Positions 7,740 to 17,832 of a DNA stretch of 64,000 bases are shown here, piece after piece. This stretch comes from Bradyrhizobium algeriense. Its GTDB lineage: Bacteria > Pseudomonadota > Alphaproteobacteria > Rhizobiales > Xanthobacteraceae. Positions within the stretch are counted from its first letter, which is position 1. Each line of letters starts with the position of its first letter. The position numbers were made by a program, and so were the translations under genes. The notes under the pieces were generated by a model that saw nothing but the letters and a program-made list of their open reading frames with translations, was not told the origin of the DNA and did not search any database. The DNA is taken from contig NZ_JAZHRV010000001.1 in NCBI RefSeq assembly GCF_036924595.1, forward strand, positions 1,302,001 to 1,366,000, read 5' to 3'.

Positions 7740-7822
7740 AGAGTGAGAGGCGCGCCGGCTTGTCTGTGACGGGTAGGAGGTCGGGAGAGAGTCTTTCGGC
7801 CGCCCGTCGTGGAGAAACCGAC
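7740..7822 (+). promoter_or_regulatory. Structured 5' leader, copy 2 (parB)
   Basis: AGAGTGAGAG (7740-7749) is followed by a 10-bp stem, CTGTGACGGG (7764-7773) with CCCGTCGTGG (7803-7812). It includes three G-T wobbles that keep pairing despite base changes from copy 1. GGAGAAACCGAC then leads to the ATG at 7823. The spacing from motif to start codon is 83 nt, against 82 in copy 1. The preceding open frame (7685 onward) extends into this leader but has no good start, so the later ATG is chosen. Confidence 0.65.
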
Positions 7823-9937
7823 ATGGCAAGCGTTCAGAAAATCAAACTCAGTCCCTCCCGCGACATTCCCTTCAACAAACTGGTGCTCAGCCAGTCGAAC
7901 GTTCGCCGCGTGAAAGCCGGCGTCTCGATCGAGCAACTGGCGGAGAGCATCGCGCAACGTACGCTCCTACAGAGTCTGAATGTCCGGGCAGCCGTCGATA
8001 CCGAGGGCAACGAAACCGGCATGTTTGAGGTGCCGGCGGGTGGCAGGCGCTATCGAGCATTGGAGCTGCTGGTCAAGCAGAAGCGTATGGCGAAGACGCA
8101 AGCTGTCCCCTGCGTTATCCGGGATGGCGGCATCGCCGAGGACGATTCCCTCGCCGAAAATGACGAGCGGGTCGGACTACATCCGCTCGATCAGTTCCGC
8201 GCGTTCAAGCTGCTACATGACGGCGGCATGAGCGAAGACGATATCGCCGCGCGGCACTTCGTCTCGCCGGCGATCGTCAAGCAGCGCCTTCGTCTGGCGT
8301 CAGTCTCGCCGAAGTTGCACGAAGTCTATGCCGACGATGGTATGACACTCGAACAGTTGATGGCCTTCTCGGTCACGGCCGACCAGGCGCGTCAGGAGCA
8401 GGTCTGGGATAACGCCAACAGATCCGGCAACGACGAGGCATATCAGATCCGGAGGATGCTGACGGAGAACACCGTGCGCGCTTCCGACCGTCGCGCCCAG
8501 TTCATCGGACTGGATGACTACGAGCGGGCCGGCGGCGCCGTGATGCGGGATCTGTTCGCGCACGACGACGGCGGATGGTTGCAGGATGTGCCGCTGCTTG
8601 ATCGTCTCGTCACGGAAAAGCTCAAAGTCGAGGCCGAGACGATCGCCAAGGAGGGATGGAAATGGATCTCAGTCGCCGTGGACTTTCCCTACGGCCATGC
8701 AAGCGGCATGCGAGAACTCGAGGGCAAACCAGTCGATCTCTCGCCTGAGGAGCAAGCCACTATCGATGCCCTCAACGCCGAGCAGGCCAAGCTTGAATCG
8801 GATTACCAGGATGCCGGCGAATTGCCCGACGAGGTCGATCAGCGTCTGGCCGAAATCGAGTCGGCACTGACGGCATTCGAAGACCGGCCGGTGCTTTACG
8901 ATCCGGCCGAGATCGCCCGAGCTGGTGTCTTTATCAGCATCGACTCCGAGGGACGCCTTTGCGTGGACCGCGGTTACGTCCGGGCAGAGGACGAGGTCCC
9001 GGCAACCGAGCCTGATGTCGAGCAGGGCGCCGATCCGTCGTCGACCGGAGGGCAGGAGACTGGTGCCTCCGTTCAGCGTACGGTGATCGCGGTCGCAGGC
9101 GGCGCTGTTGAAGCCGACGAAGATGACGGAGACGCGGCCAAGCCGCTGCCGGACCGGCTGATCACAGAGCTGACGGCGCATCGTACGCTGGCGTTGCGGG
9201 ACGCGCTGGCCGAAAATCCTGCGATCGCGTTCCAGGCAGTGTTGCACAACTTCGTGCTGACGGCGTTCTACCGGTTCGCTTCGTCAGGCAGTTGTCTTGA
9301 GATCGGACTTCACACGCCGACCTTTCCCGCGCAAGCCCCTGGGCTGAGGGAAAGCGCGTCCGCAAAAGCCGTCGAGGCGCGGCATGAATCCTGGAAAGCG
9401 CGATTGCCGCAGAGCGAAAAAGATCTGTGGCGTGCGCTCACGGCCCTCGATGGCGGTGAGCAGGCGTCCCTGTTCGCGCACTGTGCGTCATTTGCGGTCA
9501 ACGCCCTCTTTGAGCCGGCGAACCGCTACAATCAGGGCCGCGTCTCTGCTCATGGTGTCCGCACGCGGCTCGACCAGGCCGAAGTGCTGGCCCGCGCGGT
9601 CGGCCTCGACATGGTCCAGGCTGGCTGGAGACCCGCGGTCGACAACTATCTCGGCCGGGTCACCAAACCTCGCATTCTGGAGGCAGTTCGGGAGGCAAGA
9701 GGCGAGTCTTCCGCGCAACTGATCGACCACCTGAGGAAGGCCGACATGGCCAAGGAGGCCGAGCGCCTTCTCGATGGTTCGGGCTGGTTGCCGGAGCCGC
9801 TACGTCTCGTCGACCCCGCCGCGTCGCCAGCGGAACAGGAGGGTGAAGCGGGCCCACTGCCCGATTTCCTCGCCGACGAAGAGGAAGGGGGGAACGCCGG
9901 CGACGACGATCCGCAACAGCTCGACGCGGCTGAATGA
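7823..9937 (+). CDS. ParB/RepB-family partition protein, large ICE type
   Basis: This protein has 704 residues, long for ParB but typical of ICE and plasmid versions in rhizobia. The ParB/Srx nucleotide-binding domain lies at about residues 10-125, with GGRRYRA (73-79) and AENDERVGLHP (111-121). A helix-turn-helix follows at about 135-160 (MSEDDIAARHFVSPAIVKQR). The remaining 500 residues are an acidic linker (about 380-450) and a conserved C-terminal domain of unknown role. It probably binds a centromere-like site of the element; the nearby paired hairpins are a candidate. It has its own leader and a terminator after the stop, so it may be expressed alone. Confidence 0.85.
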   Translation: MASVQKIKLSPSRDIPFNKLVLSQSNVRRVKAGVSIEQLAESIAQRTLLQSLNVRAAVDTEGNETGMFEVPAGGRRYRALELLVKQKRMAKTQAVPCVIRDGGIAEDDSLAENDERVGLHPLDQFRAFKLLHDGGMSEDDIAARHFVSPAIVKQRLRLASVSPKLHEVYADDGMTLEQLMAFSVTADQARQEQVWDNANRSGNDEAYQIRRMLTENTVRASDRRAQFIGLDDYERAGGAVMRDLFAHDDGGWLQDVPLLDRLVTEKLKVEAETIAKEGWKWISVAVDFPYGHASGMRELEGKPVDLSPEEQATIDALNAEQAKLESDYQDAGELPDEVDQRLAEIESALTAFEDRPVLYDPAEIARAGVFISIDSEGRLCVDRGYVRAEDEVPATEPDVEQGADPSSTGGQETGASVQRTVIAVAGGAVEADEDDGDAAKPLPDRLITELTAHRTLALRDALAENPAIAFQAVLHNFVLTAFYRFASSGSCLEIGLHTPTFPAQAPGLRESASAKAVEARHESWKARLPQSEKDLWRALTALDGGEQASLFAHCASFAVNALFEPANRYNQGRVSAHGVRTRLDQAEVLARAVGLDMVQAGWRPAVDNYLGRVTKPRILEAVREARGESSAQLIDHLRKADMAKEAERLLDGSGWLPEPLRLVDPAASPAEQEGEAGPLPDFLADEEEGGNAGDDDPQQLDAAE

Positions 9938-9975
9938 CATCACAGGCCGGATGGCTCCGGCTGTCCCGCAGTCTT

Positions 9976-10008
9976 GGGGACTGGTGCAGAGCGCCGGTCC
10001 CCATTTTT
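9976..10008 (+). terminator. Rho-independent terminator after parB
   Basis: A 9-bp stem, GGGGACTGG (9976-9984) with CCGGTCCCC (9994-10002), has a 9-nt loop and is followed by ATTTTT. It lies 39 bp after the parB stop and just before the third leader copy. Transcription of the helicase gene therefore probably starts afresh. Confidence 0.75.
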
Positions 10009-10023
10009 ATTGGTGAAGTCTCA

Positions 10024-10121
10024 AGAGTGAGAGCCGGGCCGGGAAGGGTTTGAGTCGCCGCGGTCTGAAGGAGAGCGCCGGGGCGGTTCGGCCCATTCCC
10101 GCTCTCCCGAGAAATCCTGAC
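10024..10121 (+). promoter_or_regulatory. Structured 5' leader, copy 3 (helicase gene)
   Basis: AGAGTGAGAG (10024-10033) starts the leader. Its primary sequence then diverges, but an equivalent stem remains: GGAGAGCG (10070-10077) pairs perfectly with CGCTCTCC (10100-10107), followed by CGAGAAATCCTGAC and the ATG at 10122. The position of the stem directly before GAGAA matches the other two copies. Confidence 0.6.
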
Positions 10122-13100
10122 ATGACCGAATCTCTCGCCGGCGGCGCCGCGGCCGCGCCGCTCTCCATGCGTGCCACTGCAATTGTCGCCTCGAGTGTCG
10201 TCAGAGCTGCGCGCCAGCTTTTGACCGATCTCGAGCGCAGCCGCCGGATCGATGCCGCTGTCCTGCGCGGCGCCATGGAGGCTGCCTTCGGCGCTTCCGA
10301 TGCGACCGGTGCCTGGAACGGGAAGACGGCCTACGACGCCTGCGAGGCGGCGACCGTCCTGTTCCTAAGGCGATATGGCGCCGCCATGCGGGCCAAGGCG
10401 ACGTCGCCGGGCGCCATGCTGCCGATGCTGATGAGGATCGCCAGTCTCCTTCCTACCCAGACACGCCGATCCCTCGAGAGTGAGTCCCTCCAGCAATTCT
10501 CGACACCGATCGGGCTGGCATTTGTCGCCAGCCGGGCGGCCGCGATCACCCCTGCAGACGTCGTTCTGGAGCCTTCGGCTGGCACCGGCCTTCTTGCCAT
10601 CCTGGCGGAGCTTGATGGCGCCTCCCTTGTCCTCAACGAGTTCGCCGACAGCCGCGCGGGCATGCTCGCGCAGCTCTTTCCCGCTGTCTCCGCGACGCAG
10701 TTTGACGCCGCGCACATCAATGACCACCTCGATGCCAGCATCGTGCCGAGCGTCGTGCTGATGAACCCGCCGTTCTCGGCCGCGGTCCATGTCGATCGCC
10801 AGATGCCAGATGCGGCACTACGGCACATCGAGTCCGCCCTGGCTCGACTTCCTGAAGGCGGACGGCTGGTCACCATCACAGGCGCAAACGTTGCGCCCGA
10901 CAATCCCGCGCGGACGGACTCCTTCAAGCGGCTGCAGAAACATGGCCGTGTCGTATTCTCGGCGGCCATTGACGGCGCTGTCTATGCCAAGCACGGCACC
11001 AACGTCGACACTCGTCTGACCATTATCGATCGAGTCCCGGCTGACGACATCTCGTCATTCCCCGCATCCCCGGGCATTGCACCCGACCTGCCGACTTTGC
11101 TTGCCTGGGTTTTACAACACGTTCCGCCGCGTCGGCCAATTGCTGGCACCGTGGCTGGGGTAGTGCCGGCAAATGCCAGCCCTGCAACGCCTCGATCAGT
11201 CCGCGCCTACGTCGCCCAGCGCCGGGCGGCTGCAGCAGCGCCGGCAATTGATCCCGTGGCGAGCGAAGTCGCCTACGGCTCGGTGGATTGGACGCCCACG
11301 GATGGCAGCAACATCACCGATGCACTCTATGAAACCTACTCACTGCAGTCGATCCGCATTCCAGGTGCGCAACCGCATCCCACCAAGCTCGTGCAGTCCG
11401 CCGCGATGGCTTCCGTCGCACCGCCGAAGCCGTCCTATCGGCCTCACCTGCCGGCCAACGTCGTACCGGGTGGCATCCTGTCGGATGCTCAGCTCGAGAG
11501 CATCATCTACGCCGGCGAGCCGCATTCCGAATTTCTCGCAGGCTCTTGGACGGTCGACGCGACGTTTGACGTGGTGGCGGCGGCACGCGATGACGCTGAG
11601 AATGCCGTCCGTTTTCGCCGTGGCTGGTTTTTGGGCGACGGCACCGGCGCAGGAAAGGGACGGCAAGTCGCAGGTATCTTGGTCGACAACTGGCTTAAGG
11701 GCCGCCGCCGCGCGGTCTGGATCAGCAAGTCCGACAAGCTGATCGAAGATGCACAGCGCGATTGGTCTTCGCTTGGCTTGGAGCGGCTGCTCGTCACCCC
11801 ACTTTCGCGTTTCCGGCAGGGCACGCCGATCCGGCTCGCGGAAGGCATCCTATTTACCACCTACGCCACGCTGCGCACCGACGAGCGCGGCGAGAAGCTT
11901 TCGCGCGTGCGGCAGATGGTCGAATGGTTGGGCTCCGATTTCGACGGAGTGATCGTCTTCGACGAGAGCCACGCCATGCAGAACGCGGTTGGCGGCAAGG
12001 GCGAGCGCGGTGAACAGGCGGCCTCTCAGCAGGGGCGCGCGGGCTTAAGGCTGCAGCATGCCTTGCCGAATGCGCGCGTCGTCTACGTCTCTGCGACCGG
12101 CGCCACCACCGTGCACAATCTCGCTTATGCCCAGCGGCTGGGACTATGGGGTGGCGATGATTTTGCATTCGCGACCCGGGCCGAGTTCGTCGAGGCGATC
12201 GAAGAGGGCGGTGTCGCAGCGATGGAAGTGCTGGCGCGCGACCTCAAGGCGCTCGGTCTCTATGCCGCCCGCTCGCTGTCCTACGAGGGCGTCGAATACG
12301 AGCTTGTCGAGCACCAGCTCACGCTCGAGCAGGTTCGCATCTATGACGCCTATGCCGGCGCGTTCAGCATCATCCACAACAACCTCGAGGCAGCGATGCG
12401 GGCCGCCAACATCACCGGCGAGACCGGTACGCTGAATGGACAGGCCAAGTCCGCGGCCCGATCCGCCTTCGAAAGCGCCAAGCAGCGTTTCTTCGGCCAT
12501 CTCTTGACGTCGATGAAAACGCCGTCGCTGATACGCTCGATCGAGCGTGATCTTGATAGTGGCCACGTTGCCGTCATCCAGATCGTCTCGACGGGCGAGG
12601 CCCTCATGGAACGCCGGCTCGCCGAGATCCCCACAGAGGAGTGGCGTGATGTCCAGGTAGACATTACCCCTCGCGAATATGTCCTCGACTATCTCGCCCA
12701 TTCCTTCCCGGTTCAGCTCTACGAGCCCTTTACTGACTCGGAGGGCAACCTTTGCTCCCGGCCGGTCTATCGCGACGGCCAGCCGGTCGAAAGCAGGGAA
12801 GCCGTCGCACGCCGCGAGAGTCTCATCGAGAAGCTCGCGTCATTGTCGCCGGTGCCAGCGCCCTCGATCAGATCGTGCAGCGATTTGGGACGGACTTGGT
12901 CGCCGAGGTAACCGGCCGCTCGCGCCGCGTGATCCGCAAGGGCGAGCGCCTGATCGTTGAGAACCGCGCGGCATCGGCGAACCTCGCCGAGACCGCGGCA
13001 TTCATGGACGACGTCAAGCGTATCCTCGTGTTCTCCGACGCGGGCGGCACCGGCAGGAGCTACCATGCCGAGTTGTCGGCGCGGAATCGCCGCTTGCGGG

Positions 13101-14455
13101 TCCATTATCTGCTTGAGCCCGGCTGGAAGGCCGATGCCGCCATTCAGGGTCTCGGCCGGACGAACCGCACCAACCAGGCGCAACCGCCGCTGTTCCGGCC
13201 GATCGCAACAGACGTCAAGGCCGAGAAGCGCTTCCTCTCCACGATCGCTCGCCGCCTCGACACGTTGGGCGCCATCACGCGAGGCCAGCGGCAAACCGGA
13301 GGGCAGGGCCTGTTCCGGCCCGAGGACAACCTCGAAAGCCAGTATGGCCGTGATGCGTTGCGCCAGCTCTACATGCTGCTCGCGCGTGGCAAGATTGAGG
13401 GCTGCTCGCTCGAGAGGTTTGAGGACGCAACCGGTTTGAAGCTCACGGACGCCAATGGGCTGAAGGATGAACTGCCGCCGATCACGACCTTCCTGAATAG
13501 GCTGCTCGCCCTCACCATCGAACTGCAGAACATTCTGTTCAGCGCCTTCGAGCAGCTACTGACCGCCCGAATCGAAGGCGCGATCGGATCGGGTGCCTAC
13601 GATATCGGACTGGAAACCCTCCGCGCTGAGAGTTTTGTCGTCACCGACCGGCGGACAATCTATGTCCATCCAAGCACCGGCGCCGAGACGCGCCTTCTCG
13701 CAATTACCCAGCGCCAGCGCAATCATCCTGTGAGCCTGGATGATGCTCTTGGTCGTCTTTCCGATCGTCGTGCTGTCCTGTTGATCAATGAGCGCTCTGG
13801 ACGAGCCGCCCTGCAGACCCCAGCCCCGAGCTTCATGCTGGATGACGGCGAGATCGAGCGGCGCGTCCGCCTGATCCGACCGATGGAGCAGCATAGCGTC
13901 CCCTTGAAGCTGATGGCCGAAAGCCATTGGGTTGAAGCCGACCGTGATCGTTTCACCGCGGCGTGGCTGGCCGAGCTTGCCGAGGTCGCCGAGTTCGCCG
14001 AAAGCACGATCCACATCGTGGCGGGCTTGTTGCTGCCGATCTGGAAGCGGCTGCCGAACGAGTCGACGCGGGTCTATCGGCTGCAAACCGATGCCGGCGA
14101 GCGCGTCATTGGCCGGAAGGTCTCGGCGGCCTGGGTTGCGAATGTCCTTGCCGCCGACGCGCCCAAGCTCGCGATCGACACCGCCTTTGCCGCGCTGATG
14201 GAGGGCAGGACTGTCCTTGACCTCGCCGAAGGCCTCCAACTCCGCCGTGTCCGAGTCATGGGCGCATACCGCATCGAACTTTCCGGATTCAACGACTCAA
14301 TACGCGACCGGCTGCGCGCTTACGGCCTTTTCGGGGAGATCATTTCCTGGAAACTGCGCATGTTCGTGCCAACTGACACGAGCGGTATCGAAGTCTTGGC
14401 GAAGCTACTGGATCAATACGCAATCCAGCGCATCGCCGAACGCGAGGCCGCGTGA
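10122..14455 (+). pseudogene. Methyltransferase/strawberry-notch-like helicase, frameshifted
   Basis: The reconstructed protein has about 1445 residues, usual for the ICE family that fuses an N-terminal class I methyltransferase (PSAGTG at about 151, NPPF at about 215) to a strawberry-notch DEAD/DEAH helicase (Walker A GDGTGAGKGR at about 505, DESH at about 613, motif VI LGRTNRTNQ near nt 13150). A one-base deletion near 12856-12858 breaks it: the first frame ends at 12911 and the helicase C-terminal half continues in another frame to 14455. A sequencing error is possible. If real, only the methyltransferase and first helicase lobe are made intact. The primase fusion gene overlaps its stop. 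Confidence 0.85.
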
Positions 14456-15090
14456 TGGCCCGCGACGCCTCTGAACTGGCACACCGCCTCGCGCGCGAGG
14501 CCGAGGCGGTGTGCCGCCACTACCTCTCGAATGGCAAGCGTCACGGACGGTACTGGCTAGTTGGCGATGTGCACAATACGCCGGGCCGCTCCATGTTCGT
14601 GCGGCTCCAGGACTCGCCAAAGGGACTCGCAGGCAAATGGACTGATGCCGCAACCGCGCAGGGCGCGCGATTGATCGGGATTTATGACAGCCAAGTCGCA
14701 TTCGGACAGTCTCGCGTGCTTCTGGTCTGGACGAGACTCATCATGCCGAATGGCCGCTCTATCGTGCTTGAGAGACAACACGGATCTGATGCCGCTGGTT
14801 ACTCTGGTCTCACCGACGAAGTCGACAACCACTGGAAAGAGCTCTTGGGGGCGGCGGCGTTGTCGACACTGCTCGGCGTGGGTTCAGAGCTTGGATCAGG
14901 GGCTGATACTGGCTCCAACGCCGCCGTTCTTCGGGCGCTCCGTCAGGGAGTCGCCAATTCCTTGAGCCAAACCGGACAGCAGGTAGTCCGTCGAAATCTC
15001 AACATCCAGCCGACCCTGACGATCCGCCCGGGGTTTCCACTGAGGGTGATCGTCAACCGTGACCTGGTGCTCGAACCCTACAGGGGATGA
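14455..15090 (+). CDS. In-frame fusion: ICE primase N-terminus joined to TrbI C-terminus
   Basis: The protein has 211 residues. About residues 1-67 (ARDASELAHRLAREAEAV... GRYWLVGDVHNTPGRS... GKWTDAAT) are the N-terminal domain of the toprim primase that normally follows the helicase gene in these ICEs. From about residue 70 the sequence is the conjugation protein TrbI/VirB10 C-terminal domain (GARLIGIYDSQVAFGQSR, then NIQPTLTIRPGFPLRVIVNR to the end). The junction lies near nt 14652-14660. In intact elements these genes are far apart, so a deletion removed the intervening transfer genes and left an open fused frame. ATG at 14455 overlaps the helicase stop (TGATG). Function of the fusion is doubtful. 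Confidence 0.8.
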   Translation: MARDASELAHRLAREAEAVCRHYLSNGKRHGRYWLVGDVHNTPGRSMFVRLQDSPKGLAGKWTDAATAQGARLIGIYDSQVAFGQSRVLLVWTRLIMPNGRSIVLERQHGSDAAGYSGLTDEVDNHWKELLGAAALSTLLGVGSELGSGADTGSNAAVLRALRQGVANSLSQTGQQVVRRNLNIQPTLTIRPGFPLRVIVNRDLVLEPYRG

Positions 15091-15338
15091 GAACCATGGC
15101 CAAACTCAAACTGGGCGCGATTGCCGAAGACAAGCCGGTCAGGGTCACACATGAGCTGCCGGCAAGCGTTCATCGCGACCTCGTCGCTTATGCCGAAGCT
15201 CTCGCGCGACAGAACGGACAATCAATTGGTGACCCGGTCAAGCTAATCGCGCCCATGCTTGCGCGATTTATGGCAGCGGATCGAGCGTTTGCCAAGGTCC
15301 GCCGTGCGCGTCAACTTCCCAAACAAGGTGAGGGGTAG
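15087..15338 (+). CDS. DUF2274 protein of the trb operon
   Basis: This small 83-residue protein (or 80 from MAKLKLGAIAEDKPV) has the DUF2274 pattern: LKLGAIAEDKPVRVTHELPA then LVAYAEALARQNGQ. The family is found directly after trbI in rhizobial conjugative elements, exactly as here, with a 4-nt overlap. Its role is unknown; a ribbon-helix-helix-like or accessory conjugation protein is possible. Its 3' end overlaps the convergent LysR gene by 28 bp. Confidence 0.8.
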   Translation: MRTMAKLKLGAIAEDKPVRVTHELPASVHRDLVAYAEALARQNGQSIGDPVKLIAPMLARFMAADRAFAKVRRARQLPKQGEG

Positions 15339-16267
15339 CGTTCGGAGAGCAGCTTCAGAAAGGTTTCCAGGGCGGGATTTTCGTTATCCTTTTGCCAATA
15401 CGCTGAATAGCTCAACACGCTTGGTCCACTGCCGTCCCGCAGTTCCCTATATACGAGGCCAGAAAGAGTGGCGCCTGCGTCCGATTCCAGAACAAGGCTG
15501 ATGCCGACCTTCATTGTGACCAGGCTCTTTACAATGCCACGACTAATATCGTGACGTTCAATCTTCGGTCGATCATCGGGCGAAACAAGTTTTGAAACCA
15601 ACAGATCTTCAATTTCGCGGCCGGGGTCGTAGTGGCTCAAGATAACGGTCTGGTCTCGCAAGTCCGTCCAATAAACGATTTCTCGCTCCGCCAGGGCATG
15701 TTCCGCAGGCAAGACGGCCAACACCCGTTCATTCCAAAGCGACTTTCTCCTGACGTTCTGAGATGATAATCCTCCCGTCAAGATCAGTACGTCCAGCACA
15801 CCATTACGAAGTGCCGCCATAAGATGTGCGCGCCGCCGTTCTACTGTAGCGAGTTCGATTTGAGGAAACTTCTGAAGAAGATCCAGCAGCGATGCTCGCA
15901 GATTGCCCGCGGCGAGAGATGTACAGAAGCCAATTGCGAGTCGGCCAGCTTCGCCGCGGCCGCTTGCCCTTGTAGTGGCAGCAAGCGCGTCTAGCTGCTC
16001 GACTATCGAGCGCGCTACCCTCAAGAAGTGGCGGCCGGTCGGAGTCGCACGTACTCCACCACTTGATCGCTCGAATATATTGGCTCCAAAGCTATATTCG
16101 AGTAGCTGAATTGAGCGACTAAGGGTCGATTGCTTGATTAAAAGTACTTCGGCGGCCTGGCGGAAGCTGCCGTAATCTGCCGCTGTAATCGCGTGTTTAA
16201 GTTGCTCCAAATTTAAGCCAAGAGGCCGTCCTCCCCTTAGCAGCCCCGGAAAACTGGAACGCTCCAT
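15311..16267 (-). CDS. LysR-family regulator at the ICE right side
   Basis: The frame is open from 16414. The ATG at 16265-16267 is preferred because the extra 49 residues lack family character. The 318-residue product has a helix-turn-helix at about residues 15-75 (LEQLKHAITAADYGSFRQAA then IKQSTLSRSIQLLEYSFG) and a LysR effector domain after about residue 105. LysR genes commonly stand next to the trbI-DUF2274 end of these elements, convergent with it, as seen here. Its target is unknown. Confidence 0.8.
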   Translation of the reverse strand: MERSSFPGLLRGGRPLGLNLEQLKHAITAADYGSFRQAAEVLLIKQSTLSRSIQLLEYSFGANIFERSSGGVRATPTGRHFLRVARSIVEQLDALAATTRASGRGEAGRLAIGFCTSLAAGNLRASLLDLLQKFPQIELATVERRRAHLMAALRNGVLDVLILTGGLSSQNVRRKSLWNERVLAVLPAEHALAEREIVYWTDLRDQTVILSHYDPGREIEDLLVSKLVSPDDRPKIERHDISRGIVKSLVTMKVGISLVLESDAGATLSGLVYRELRDGSGPSVLSYSAYWQKDNENPALETFLKLLSERYPSPCLGS

Positions 16268-16363
16268 GATTGCCGCACCATCCAAATGAGAAAGATGTAG
16301 GTTGTACAGAGAATTAAGACGATTCTTAGTTGTGGATTGGTGCTGATAAGCTACCGGTAGCTG

Positions 16364-16613
16364 GTGAGCTTGCCTCTGCAGCGGCTTGATGATGCGGGCT
16401 ACATCGAGCGGCATGAGGACGCTGAGGACCGAAGATTTGCAGCTTACGACCGCTGGGCTGGCGCTCGATCAGAAAATCTGGCCGCTCGTGGTGGCGAGAG
16501 AAGATTATGTTCTCGGTGCCCTCGATGCGCGGCTGCGTGCGGCCCTGCCATTCGTATTCTTCAAACATGAAGCGAGGGCTTCGAAGCATTCGGCATCAAA
16601 GATAGTTTTTTGA
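16364..16613 (+). pseudogene. MarR-type regulator fragment, frameshifted
   Basis: One frame reads LDDAGYIERHEDAEDRRF, the winged-helix wing of a MarR family regulator. A second frame continues LQLTTAGLALDQKIWPLV then AREDYVLGAL, the helix that follows it in the family. The frame change lies near nt 16435. The helix-turn-helix start is missing. The remnant lies between the ICE LysR gene and the FAD monooxygenase gene. Confidence 0.55.
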
Positions 16614-16638
16614 CGCCGTCGGCAGGCTCATGCCCACA

Positions 16639-17832
16639 CTAAACGGCGACCGTGTTTACATCGTATTCGAAGAGCCAATCATAACGCTTCTTAACGCGCT
16701 CCGGCTGCCACTCCCTTGCTACGTAATTCTCTGCCATTTTCGGATCTGCCAACTCTGCACTATGGAACCGCGAGGCGTTTTCCGATGCTCCTCGGACCAT
16801 GGAAGATGTGCGCTCAACACGGAGTTCTTCAAATCTCTTAAATGCGTGCTCGGGCGAGGGGTATTTCACGAAGCAGCGGCCAAGCACTATGGCGTCTTCA
16901 AGGGCCATTACAGCGCCCTGAGCAAGGAATGGGAGAGTCGGATGCGCCGCATCCCCGATCAAGCAAATCTTCCCATAGGCATAGTGCTTCAGCGGTTCGC
17001 GACCACAAAGCGCCCATTTGTATGCGGTGTCCAATTGATTGATAGTTTCTAAAACGAGCGGATGCCAACCTTTGAAATCTGCCGCACATTCCTCTTTTGT
17101 GCCGCGCGTCGACCATGATTCAACCTGCCATTCCGGTCGCTCGACGATGCCAACAAAGTTTAGAAGCTCTCCGCTTCGGATCGGGTATGTGATGACATGG
17201 GCGCCCGGACCAATCCAGTTAAGGCCAATTGGTCTACGAAGTTCTTTTGATAAGCGCTCCATAGGAATGGTTCCGCGCCAGGCCATAAGTCCAGTGAACT
17301 GCGCCTTGGAGGGGCCCAATAGCGATTGCCGAATCTGCGAATGGACACCATCGGCGCCGACCAGTGCATCGCAAGTTGCGGATGAACCATCAGCAAAGCG
17401 AACCTGGACCTCGCCCGGTTCGCTTTTGATTTCGACGCACTTCTTTCCCGTGTGAAGGGCATCGGCTTTCCTCGCACGCACCGCCTCGAGAAGAACGGCA
17501 TGGAGGTCTGCGCGGTGGAGATTCCAATAGGGAGCGCCAAATCGTTCTATCGAGTCGACACCAAGGTCGAACAACTTCCATTCTTTTCCGGTACTCCAAA
17601 TGCGAACGGCTTTCGAAGCGGCTTCGCAAGCGACCGCGCTGATTTTGTCGCGCAATCCCAGATCTATTAGCGCCTTCGCGCCGTTCGCCGAGATCTGCAC
17701 CCCTGCACCGACTTCACCAAGAACCTCTGCCTGCTCGTAAACCTCAACATCGAAGCCTCTCTGCAAGAGCGCACATGAGACGGCCAGCCCACCGATGCCG
17801 GCTCCAATTACAGTAATTTTTTGCTGCTTCAT
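16639..17832 (-). CDS. FAD-dependent aromatic-ring monooxygenase
   Basis: This group A flavoprotein monooxygenase has about 397 residues from the preferred ATG (MKQQKITVIGAG). The frame is also open from 17859. The three family motifs are present: GAGIGGL for FAD near the start, ALVGADGVHSQIR in the middle and LIGDAAHPTLPFLAQGA near residue 290. It resembles salicylate and 3-hydroxybenzoate 6-hydroxylases and would add a ring hydroxyl using NAD(P)H and O2. Downstream genes degrade homogentisate, so hydroxylation of a hydroxyphenylacetate is a plausible role, by inference. Base composition is visibly lower in GC than its neighbours. A motif shared with three other units lies upstream. Confidence 0.8.
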   Translation of the reverse strand: MKQQKITVIGAGIGGLAVSCALLQRGFDVEVYEQAEVLGEVGAGVQISANGAKALIDLGLRDKISAVACEAASKAVRIWSTGKEWKLFDLGVDSIERFGAPYWNLHRADLHAVLLEAVRARKADALHTGKKCVEIKSEPGEVQVRFADGSSATCDALVGADGVHSQIRQSLLGPSKAQFTGLMAWRGTIPMERLSKELRRPIGLNWIGPGAHVITYPIRSGELLNFVGIVERPEWQVESWSTRGTKEECAADFKGWHPLVLETINQLDTAYKWALCGREPLKHYAYGKICLIGDAAHPTLPFLAQGAVMALEDAIVLGRCFVKYPSPEHAFKRFEELRVERTSSMVRGASENASRFHSAELADPKMAENYVAREWQPERVKKRYDWLFEYDVNTVAV

